NCBI GenBank assembly: GCA_030612585.1
Contig: JAUWNP010000070.1
Location: 1-19,890 of the forward strand
Origin: Anaerolineae bacterium
GTDB taxonomy: Bacteria > Chloroflexota > Anaerolineae > B4-G1
DNA length: 19,890 nucleotides
Direction of reading: 5' to 3'
Shown: one piece after another, positions 14,270-19,890 of the stretch
Numbering within the stretch: position 1 is the stretch's first letter
Layout of the letters: every line of letters begins with the position of its first letter
Notes under the pieces: model-generated
The model's database searches: none
Told to the model about the DNA's origin: nothing
What the model saw: the letters and a program-made list of their open reading frames with translations, nothing else
Made by a program: the position numbers and the translations under genes

Positions 14270-15604
14270 ATGCCTGAATACGGCGAGCCCCTCACCAAAC
14301 GCGAAAAAGAGATTCTGCGACTGGTAGCGACCGGCGTCACCAACCGCGAGATTGCCTACCAGTTGAGTATCAGTGTCAACACTGTCAAGGTTCACCTGCG
14401 CAACATCTTCGCCAAGTTAGGGGTCGAATCGCGCACCGAAGCGACGATGGTCGCCGTACGTGAGGGCTGGGTGCCCGTTGAGAGCGTCGAAGGAGCATCA
14501 GAAAGCGATACCGGTGCGCTTCTCCCATCCATTCCGCCGGTTGCCCCGGAGCCACCCCTTCCCTGGCCCAAGCGAGTGGCGCTGATTGCTGCCCTGCTGC
14601 TTGTAATGGCCGGGGTAGCCATGACGTGGCCCCGCAGCAGTCCACCAGAGGGTCCCGAACCGGATCTACCGCTAGACCAACCGCGAGGGCAGCCAGCAGT
14701 TGTGATAGAGGACACAGAATCCCTCTGGCAGGAGCAGGCCCAGATGCCCACCCGCCGGGCGTACCTGGCACTTGCCGCAGTGGGGGACAGGATTCTGGCT
14801 ATCGGAGGCTTAACCCCTGAGGGGGTCACGGCTGCAGTGGAGGCATACGATCCCGAAAACGACGTCTGGACGCCGGGGAGCGACAAGCCCACGCCGGCGG
14901 CCTACGTCTCGGGCGCTGTGATCGGGACGGAAGTGTACGTGCCGGGCGGCTGCGACGCTGAGAATACACCGACGCGGAGAGTCGAGGTCTACGATGCCCT
15001 GGCCGACTCCTGGCGCGAGGCCAGGCCACTGCCGGAACCACGTTGCGCCTACGCGCTAACCGCGCTGGATGGAAGGCTTTACCTCTTCGGCGGGTGGGAC
15101 GGGGAGCGGTACGTCGCCACGGTGTACGTCTACGATTCCCAGATGGATACCTGGACCGAAACAACGGCGATGGACACAAGGCGGAGCCTTGCCGCAGCCG
15201 CTCCTCTGGGGGAACTCCTCTACGTCGTGGGCGGATACGATGGCGAGCGAGAGATGACCACGTGCACAGTCTACGACCCGGTGGCGAGGACGTGGGCGGC
15301 GTGCGCACCGCTGGCAGTGGGGCGAGGAGGGCTGGGCCTGGTCGCTATGGGCAGCCAACTCTACGCCATCGGTGGGGGCGGCTGGACCAGTTACCTGGGC
15401 TTCAACGAGCGCTACAACCCGGCCGACGACACCTGGAACGTGGTTGAAACACCATTGATAGGACAATGGCGCAGCCCGGGCGTGGTCGCATTCGATACCA
15501 CCATCTACGCCGTCGGTGGCTGGAACGGTGACTACCTGAGTCTGAACCAGGCCTACGCAGCACTGCCCTTCCGCATCTTCATCCCTGTAGGCCGTCAACA
15601 GTAG
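14270..15604 (+). CDS. LuxR-type HTH protein with transmembrane helix and Kelch-repeat propeller
   Basis: This protein has 444 residues in three parts. Residues about 5-70 are a LuxR/GerE helix-turn-helix (LTKREKEILRLVATGVTNRE then IAYQLSISVNTVKVHLRNIF), normally found at the C-terminus of response regulators but here at the N-terminus. After a Pro-rich linker, residues about 101-121 form a single hydrophobic helix (RVALIAALLLVMAGVAMTWP). Residues about 152-435 form six Kelch blades, each with a double glycine (AIGGL, VPGGC, LFGGW, VVGGY, AIGGG, AVGGW) and spaced Tyr/Trp (VYD..TW). The topology predicted is a cytoplasmic DNA-binding domain and an outside sensor propeller, a one-component membrane regulator. 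No receiver domain is present. The ligand and target genes are unknown. The start follows a CGGGAGA ribosome-binding site. Confidence 0.9.
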   Translation: MPEYGEPLTKREKEILRLVATGVTNREIAYQLSISVNTVKVHLRNIFAKLGVESRTEATMVAVREGWVPVESVEGASESDTGALLPSIPPVAPEPPLPWPKRVALIAALLLVMAGVAMTWPRSSPPEGPEPDLPLDQPRGQPAVVIEDTESLWQEQAQMPTRRAYLALAAVGDRILAIGGLTPEGVTAAVEAYDPENDVWTPGSDKPTPAAYVSGAVIGTEVYVPGGCDAENTPTRRVEVYDALADSWREARPLPEPRCAYALTALDGRLYLFGGWDGERYVATVYVYDSQMDTWTETTAMDTRRSLAAAAPLGELLYVVGGYDGEREMTTCTVYDPVARTWAACAPLAVGRGGLGLVAMGSQLYAIGGGGWTSYLGFNERYNPADDTWNVVETPLIGQWRSPGVVAFDTTIYAVGGWNGDYLSLNQAYAALPFRIFIPVGRQQ

Positions 15605-15613
15605 AGCGAGACA

Positions 15614-16567
15614 TCACAGCGCCGGGCTAGCCAGCCGTGAGACCTTGACCCCCACCTCGCGCCAGGTGATCTTTGAGATCCCCAGTTTCTGGCGTAGTTT
15701 GTCGGCTGGCATTCCCGCCCGGTAGTCACGCACCGCGCAGGTCCAGCGCAGCATCTCAAAGGAGAGAGCGTGGCCCAGTTCGGCCCGCCGGGCCACGTCG
15801 GCCAGGACGTACTCCAGGTTGCGGGCGGTGCAGGGGAAGATCGATCCCTGCGGCTGGTGCTGGGCGCGGTACTCGGCCAGCACAGCCGGCCACCACACCG
15901 GCAGGCGTAGTTTGCGCTCCTTGTGCTGACGGCGGGGGTTGGTGTAGCGGATCCACAGCACCGGCTGGGTGGGGTCGCTGAAGTCGAAGTGGTTCATCAC
16001 GAGACTCATACACTCCCCCTTCTTGATACCGGTGTGGAGGAGCAACGTCACGAGGAGGTGAGGACGGGCATCAAGTTTTTCAGCGTGGCGCAGCGCTTGA
16101 GTCACCCCCAGCACCCGCTCGACCTCGGCGTCGGAGAGAATCTCGGGCAGCGGCGTCATCACCGGCTTGTGAACCACGGGGTCAGCAGGGTCGAAAGGCA
16201 ACACCTCAGCCTCGACCAGCCAGCCGAAAAAGACCTTGAGCGTGGTCACGCGCCGGGCCAGCGACTTGGGGTTGCAGGGCACACCGCGCTCGCGCACCAG
16301 CCAGTCGGTGAAACGATTGAGATCGCGGGTGGAGATGACACCAATGGCTGTCCCCACACCGATAAACTGGGCCAGGATGTTGAGGTCGGAGAGAAAAGCC
16401 CTGATAGTGTTTTCGGCGAAGCCCTGCTGCTGCATGTGAACCTCGAAACCGCCCATAGCGGCACGCAGCGAGGAGCGGGCGTCCAGACCAGGTGGGGCCA
16501 CGGCTCCTGGAGGCCCCTCCATAGAGACAGGAATATCCGCATCGGGCAGGACCATTTGTTCGACCAT
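15614..16567 (-). CDS. Tyrosine-recombinase-like protein lacking most catalytic residues
   Basis: This is a 317-residue protein with the XerC/D-like two-domain layout: an N-terminal SAM-like core-binding domain (about 35-130; FEVHMQQQGFAENTIRAFLS, DLNRFTDWLVRERGV) and a C-terminal catalytic fold. Of the family's R-K-H-R-H/W-Y set, only Lys219 and Arg274 are kept. The first Arg is Lys182 (TGIKKGE), the HxLR His is Glu271 (EMLRW), the LGH His is Ile297 (LGIS), and no tyrosine exists after 282, so the nucleophile is absent. It therefore probably binds DNA without recombining it, or it is a decaying integrase whose frame is still intact. The ATG at 16567 follows GAGAGG and a near-consensus promoter. 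Its 3' end faces the LuxR-Kelch gene with a 9-bp gap. Confidence 0.82.
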   Translation of the reverse strand: MVEQMVLPDADIPVSMEGPPGAVAPPGLDARSSLRAAMGGFEVHMQQQGFAENTIRAFLSDLNILAQFIGVGTAIGVISTRDLNRFTDWLVRERGVPCNPKSLARRVTTLKVFFGWLVEAEVLPFDPADPVVHKPVMTPLPEILSDAEVERVLGVTQALRHAEKLDARPHLLVTLLLHTGIKKGECMSLVMNHFDFSDPTQPVLWIRYTNPRRQHKERKLRLPVWWPAVLAEYRAQHQPQGSIFPCTARNLEYVLADVARRAELGHALSFEMLRWTCAVRDYRAGMPADKLRQKLGISKITWREVGVKVSRLASPAL

Positions 16568-16605
16568 TGTACACCTCTCTTTCGCGTAGCCGTTCGTCCA
16601 GGCCT

Positions 16606-16634
16606 ATTCTACCCTCAAGCAGAGACAATGTCAA
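16606..16634 (-). promoter_or_regulatory. Near-consensus sigma-70 promoter for the recombinase-like gene
   Basis: On the minus strand, TTGACA (16634-16629) is followed after exactly 17 bp by TAGAAT (16611-16606, 5 of 6 to TATAAT). Transcription would begin near 16599, giving a leader of about 30 nt before the ATG at 16567. This is the best promoter in the window. Confidence 0.82.
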
Positions 16635-16646
16635 ACACACTAATCC

Positions 16647-16674
16647 CGCGGGGCGTGTAACGCGGAGCCCCGTG
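16647..16674. promoter_or_regulatory. GC-rich inverted repeat in the divergent promoter region
   Basis: CGCGGGGC (16647-16654) pairs with GCCCCGTG (16667-16674) with one G-T pair and a 12-nt loop. It lies between the divergent recombinase-like and lipid kinase genes, just behind the -35 box of the minus-strand promoter. It may be an operator or an mRNA leader hairpin for the kinase gene. A TATAGT at 16685-16690 is a possible plus-strand -10 box without a clear -35. Confidence 0.4.
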
Positions 16675-16739
16675 GCGTGTTCTTTATAGTGATTGTGAAC
16701 AATCTATCCGGTCGCAGGAGGACACTAAAGGAGGACACT

Positions 16740-17648
16740 ATGGGACCCATCAAGGTCATTCTCAACCCGGTCGCGGGCCAGGGTTACGGTGCAAAGATTG
16801 AGCCTGAGTTGCGCCGGCTTCTGCAAGCGGAGGGACTGAATTTCGACCTGGTACGCACAGCCAGGCCGTGGCACGCGGCAGAACTGGCCGAACAGGCGAT
16901 CGGCGACGGCTTCGAGACCATCGTCGCCGCGGGTGGCGACGGCACGACGAACGAGGTGGTCAACGGTTTGATGGCGGCCTCGGAAAACGGAGCAAGCGGT
17001 ACGCTGGGCATCATCCCGGTCGGTTCCGGAAGCGACTTCGCCAACACAGCGGGGGTGCCTCCCCATTTGCCAGGAGCGTGCCATCGGCTGGCAAACGGCC
17101 AGACCAGGACAATGGACGTGGGCCGGGTCACGCTGCCGGGCCAGGCTCCCCGCTACTTCGACAACACCGTGAACGTCGGTTTTGGTGGTGCCGTGACACT
17201 CGAGGCTCGCAAGGTCAAACGGCTACGTGGAATTGCTCTGTACCTGCCGGTGGTGCTGAAGGTAATCTTTCTATACTACAAGGCTCCGTCGGTCACCATC
17301 GAGTACGACGAGCAGGAGTTGGCCCTGCGAGCAGTGATGATTAGCGTCGCCAACGGGCCGCGCGAGGGAGGCGGCTTTTACGTCGCGCCCCAGGCCCAAC
17401 CCGACGACGGTCTCTTCGACCTGTGCATCGTGCGCGAGGTGAGCCGGCTGGCCATGCTGGGCCTCGTCCCCCACTTTATGAAGGGCACCCACGTGGGCCG
17501 CGAGCCGGTCACGATGGCCCGTGCCCGGCGGGTGACCATCTCCTCACCGGACGACCTGGTCGCTCACATGGACGGGGAGGTCTTGTGCACTGACAGTCAC
17601 CGGATAGAGTTTGAGATTCTACCCCGGCGGTTGCGGGTGCGGTGTTGA
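16740..17648 (+). CDS. Diacylglycerol kinase family lipid kinase (YegS/DgkB/LCB5 type)
   Basis: This is a soluble, membrane-associated lipid kinase of 302 residues, likely phosphorylating diacylglycerol or a related lipid with ATP. I chose the ATG at 16740, preceded by AAAGGAGGA at 16727-16735 and giving the family opening KVILNPVAGQGYG; an in-frame ATG at 16677 lacks a ribosome-binding site. The nucleotide motif GGDGTTNEVVNGL is at 65-77. The usual GTGNDFA-type motif is present as PVGSGSDFANT, and FDNTVNVGFGGAV follows. A C-terminal beta-sandwich domain ends with VAHMDGEVL. The PlsY-like gene follows after a heptamer array, so the pair points to phosphatidate or phospholipid metabolism. The ribosome-binding region contains a duplicated GGAGGACACTA. 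Confidence 0.92.
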   Translation: MGPIKVILNPVAGQGYGAKIEPELRRLLQAEGLNFDLVRTARPWHAAELAEQAIGDGFETIVAAGGDGTTNEVVNGLMAASENGASGTLGIIPVGSGSDFANTAGVPPHLPGACHRLANGQTRTMDVGRVTLPGQAPRYFDNTVNVGFGGAVTLEARKVKRLRGIALYLPVVLKVIFLYYKAPSVTIEYDEQELALRAVMISVANGPREGGGFYVAPQAQPDDGLFDLCIVREVSRLAMLGLVPHFMKGTHVGREPVTMARARRVTISSPDDLVAHMDGEVLCTDSHRIEFEILPRRLRVRC

Positions 17649-17695
17649 TTGAAGATTGGAGATTGGAGATTAGAGATTAGAGATTAGAGATTGGA
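17647..17695. repeat. Heptanucleotide tandem repeat GATTRGA between the lipid kinase and PlsY-like genes
   Basis: Seven 7-bp units run without interruption from 17647 to 17695: GATTGAA, GATTGGA twice, GATTAGA three times, then GATTGGA. The first unit overlaps the last two bases of the kinase stop codon. The last unit merges into GGAGGGA, which can serve as the PlsY-like gene's ribosome-binding site. Related GATAGA/GATTAGA sequence also occurs at 5014-5027. Confidence 0.93.
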
Positions 17696-17709
17696 GGGAA
17701 GCAACGGCG

Positions 17710-18288
17710 ATGATTGAGTTTTTCTCGGCTGGGCTATTGGGGTATCTGCTGGGCGCGGTGCCCACGGGTGTATTGGTGTGCCGGGCGCTGCGGGGCGCGG
17801 ACGTGCGGCAACAGGGCAGCGGGCACACCGGCGGGCTGAACGTATCCCGCTCGGCCGGCATCTGGGCTGGCGCACTAACTGCCGTGGTGGATGTCCTCCT
17901 GGGAGTGGCGGCTGTCGCCGGGGCCACACTGATGACGGACAACCCCTGGGCGGCCACGGTGGCCGGCGTGATGGCGGTGGTGGGCCATAATTGGTCCGTC
18001 TTCATCCGCTTCGGCGGTGGCATCGGCCTCTCCACACTTGCGGGCACGCTGCTATGGCTATCGCCCGTGCTCACGCTGACGGCGCTGGTCGCCCTGGCGC
18101 TTGTCTGGGTGACCCTGGCAAGGCTATTGCGCGTTCACCGAGCCCGGGCCACGATACTGACGATGATAGCAGTCGGGCCGCTGCTATGGGCGCTAGGGTT
18201 GCCGCTGCACGGTATTCTGCTCGGAGTACTGGACGGAGCGGTGGTTATTCTCAAGACACTCCCGGACTGGAACAGGCAGTACGAGTAG
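17710..18288 (+). CDS. PlsY-like glycerol-3-phosphate acyltransferase family membrane protein, divergent
   Basis: This 192-residue membrane protein with about five hydrophobic helices resembles PlsY, which acylates glycerol-3-phosphate from acyl-phosphate. Motif positions are recognisable but altered. The opening LGYLLGAVPTGVLV matches the family. The GSGNxGATNxxR loop reads GSGHTGGLNVSRS (36-48). The GHxxPVFxxFKGGKGVAT loop reads GHNWSVFIRFGGGIGLST, losing the conserved lysines and proline. The family's late acidic helix feature is also not evident. Activity on the usual substrate is therefore uncertain; it may be a paralogue working on a different lipid. It lies 61 bp after the lipid kinase. 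The ATG at 17710 is about 12 bases from GGAGGGA, a rather long spacing. Confidence 0.82.
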   Translation: MIEFFSAGLLGYLLGAVPTGVLVCRALRGADVRQQGSGHTGGLNVSRSAGIWAGALTAVVDVLLGVAAVAGATLMTDNPWAATVAGVMAVVGHNWSVFIRFGGGIGLSTLAGTLLWLSPVLTLTALVALALVWVTLARLLRVHRARATILTMIAVGPLLWALGLPLHGILLGVLDGAVVILKTLPDWNRQYE

Positions 18289-18358
18289 GGAGGTGGGGGG
18301 GAGGGGGGGACAAGGGGCAAGGAGACGAGAGGCAGGGGGCAGAGGGCAGGGGGGCAAC
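18289..18358. repeat. Purine-rich G-run repeat with approximate 7-bp period (CAGGGGG)
   Basis: Directly after the PlsY-like stop codon the plus strand is almost purely purine with long G runs (18294-18300, 18303-18309, 18314-18317, 18335-18339, 18349-18354). From 18311 the CA or CG steps recur at 7-8-bp intervals, giving degenerate CARGGGG units. At least four runs of four or more G make a G-quadruplex on the plus strand possible. The remainder of the convergent spacer, 18359-18436, shows nothing recognisable. Confidence 0.7.
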
Positions 18359-18436
18359 TTTGCGTCGGCCCTACACCAGTGCGCGTTTGGGCGTGCGGCT
18401 TCTTTCCCACTGCTGGCGGGCACGGTTACGCGCCGG

Positions 18437-19819
18437 CTAGGGCAGCATCAGCGCGTTCATGTAGGCTTCGACAAAACGCGGATGGGTGGTCAGTTCGATG
18501 TACTCCACGCGGCGGGCGATCTCCTCGGTGACCGCGCGGCAGCGACGGGACACCAGCGCCAGTTTGGCGCCCATGCCAGCACCGTTCCCCACCTGGACAA
18601 ACCGTTCCCGAGGCAGCGGCGGGAACATCCCCACCGCCAGCGCACTGTCCACGTCCAGGTAGGTGCCGAAGGCCCCTGCCACCACCACGCGCTCGATCTG
18701 TTCCGCTTCCAGTCCGGCCTCGCTTAGCAACACCTCGATCCCGGCGCGGATGGCCCCCTTGGCCAGTTGGATCTCGTTCACATCCTTGCGAGTGACAACC
18801 AGGTCGCGGGGTGCGCCTCGCTCGCCAGCCGGGACGAGCAAGAACTCGGATCTAGCACCCTCCCCACGAACACAGGGATGGCTGCCCGGCTTCATCGCAC
18901 CATTGGCCTCCAGCACACCGACCCGCCGCAGTTCGGCCACGCTGTCCAGCACGCCGGAGCCACAGATGCCCACCGGCGGCGCACTGTCAATCGTCTGGTA
19001 CTCGACCTGCTCGCCAGCCAGCCGCACCCACTCAACCGCGCCCGGCGCGGCCCGCATCCCATCGTGAATGTGCGCCCCCTCGAAGGCTGGGCCGGAGGCG
19101 CAGGAGCAACTTAGCAGCCGTCCTTCGCCTTTGCTCAGGACAGGGCCGCCCACCGCCAGGCTGATCTCCGTGTTGGTGCCGATATCCAGGCCGACGGTGA
19201 TCTCGCGAGCCTCGTGCATACGAGTCGCCAGGAGCATAGCCACGTGATCCGCGCCTACGAAGCCGGCGATGTTGGGCAGAAGGTGGATATTTGCGCCAGG
19301 GACGAAACACAGTCCCAGTTCCCGCGCTTTCAGATCATAGGAGTCAGCCAGGGCAGGCACGTAGGGAGCCAGGCCCAGTTGGGCCACCGGCAACCCCAGC
19401 ACCAGATGGTGCATACAGGTATTGCCCACCAGCACCGCCTCGACGATCTCGGCGCTTTCGCGCCCGACCCGCGCACACAACTTGCGGGCCAGGTCGTCCA
19501 GCCCGCCGGTGAGAACTCGCTGGAGTTCCTGCGCCTGAGTCTCTCCCTCCATCGCATAGGCAATGCGGGTCATCACGTCTTCCCCGTAGGCGATCTGAGG
19601 GTTCATCGCGCCAGCGGCCTCTAGCGTCTCGCCGCTCTCCAGATCCACCAGATAGGCGGCCAGTTTGGTCGTGCCGATGTCCACCGCCAGCCCCAGCGGC
19701 GAGATATCAGCCGGTGCGACGGAGATGACCTCACCATCTCGGACGACGACGCGGACGCGCCAGTCGTTCTCCCGCAGCAAGGCAGGGAATCGGCACAGCG
19801 CTGCGTGGTCGAATCGTGG
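18437..19819 (-). CDS. RACo-type corrinoid activation/regeneration ATPase (DUF4445/ASKHA family), 5'-truncated
   Basis: The protein matches the C-terminal ASKHA ATPase part of RACo/RamA proteins, which use ATP and a [2Fe-2S] ferredoxin domain to reduce inactive Co(II) corrinoid proteins of methyl transfer systems. Visible motifs are the first phosphate motif GLAVDIGTTKLAAYLVDL, the second VGLDIGTNTEISLAVGG, the adenosine motif VVAGAFGTYLDVDSALAVG, plus NTCMHHLVLGL and SCSCASGPAFEGAHI. The frame contains a TTG at 19780, but the upstream codons read on as linker sequence (RFDHAALCRFPAL) until the G/C-only contig end near 19820. The start and the N-terminal ferredoxin domain (roughly 130-200 residues) are missing. 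It is a plausible partner of the MttB-like methyltransferase near the other end of the window. Confidence 0.88.
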   Translation of the reverse strand, partial: PRFDHAALCRFPALLRENDWRVRVVVRDGEVISVAPADISPLGLAVDIGTTKLAAYLVDLESGETLEAAGAMNPQIAYGEDVMTRIAYAMEGETQAQELQRVLTGGLDDLARKLCARVGRESAEIVEAVLVGNTCMHHLVLGLPVAQLGLAPYVPALADSYDLKARELGLCFVPGANIHLLPNIAGFVGADHVAMLLATRMHEAREITVGLDIGTNTEISLAVGGPVLSKGEGRLLSCSCASGPAFEGAHIHDGMRAAPGAVEWVRLAGEQVEYQTIDSAPPVGICGSGVLDSVAELRRVGVLEANGAMKPGSHPCVRGEGARSEFLLVPAGERGAPRDLVVTRKDVNEIQLAKGAIRAGIEVLLSEAGLEAEQIERVVVAGAFGTYLDVDSALAVGMFPPLPRERFVQVGNGAGMGAKLALVSRRCRAVTEEIARRVEYIELTTHPRFVEAYMNALMLP

Positions 19820-19890
19820 GGGCGGGGGGGGCGGCCGCCGCGGGCGGGGGGGGGGGGGGGGGGCGGGGGGGGCGGGGGGGGGCGGCGGCG
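19820..19890. other. Low-complexity G/C-only contig end, probable sequencing or assembly artefact
   Basis: After about 19819 the sequence contains only G and C, including an 18-20-base G run broken by single C residues. It interrupts a gene whose upstream part should encode a conserved ferredoxin domain. Such tails are typical of poly-G reads from two-colour sequencing or of unresolved assembly ends. It should not be read as biology. Confidence 0.85.

Noticed and set aside
19820..19890. Extreme G-run sequence as a telomere-like or G-quadruplex element
   Set aside because: It sits at the very end of the sequence, interrupts a conserved gene and has the composition of a sequencing artefact.

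Overview
The window looks like a contig from an uncultured Chloroflexota (Anaerolineae/Caldilineae-like) bacterium. This is inferred from the lipoprotein with a long Pro-Thr-Glu-Ala linker directly after the lipobox, oligopeptide-type ABC operons with permease genes that touch, small degenerate tandem repeats filling the intergenic spacers, and moderately high GC. No rRNA or tRNA gene was seen, so the taxonomic call is soft. The right-hand end (about 19820-19890) collapses into G/C-only sequence and is probably a contig-end artefact.

Left part (1-9989): a GntR/FCD regulator, an MttB-superfamily (non-pyrrolysine) methyltransferase, then a complete oligopeptide/nickel-type ABC importer (lipoprotein binding protein, two permeases, two ATPases) and a universal stress protein, all on the plus strand. 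The layout suggests regulated uptake and corrinoid-dependent demethylation of a methylated amine or similar compound. Between the binding-protein gene and the first permease lie a strong 13-bp hairpin and a 143-bp MITE-like element with 22-bp terminal inverted repeats.

Middle part (10156-14143): an alkaline-phosphatase-superfamily phosphodiesterase, a membrane-anchored metallophosphoesterase whose GNHD motif is lost, and a PiT-family phosphate transporter followed by its usual DUF47/PhoU-like partner. A clear extended -10 promoter and a second inverted-repeat element lie upstream of the transporter. The theme is phosphate release and uptake.

Right part (14270-19890): a membrane-anchored LuxR-HTH protein with a six-blade Kelch propeller, a convergent tyrosine-recombinase-like protein lacking most catalytic residues and read from a near-consensus promoter, a diacylglycerol-kinase-family lipid kinase with a divergent PlsY-like membrane protein, and a 5'-truncated RACo-type corrinoid-activating ATPase on the minus strand. 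RACo proteins reactivate the corrinoid partners of MttB-type methyltransferases, so the two ends of the window may be functionally linked.

A recurring feature is a set of degenerate tandem repeats with a 7-bp period but unrelated unit sequences. They occupy the spacers after the DUF47, lipid kinase and PlsY-like stop codons and lie just before the PiT start codon. This is the most unusual structural signal in the window.
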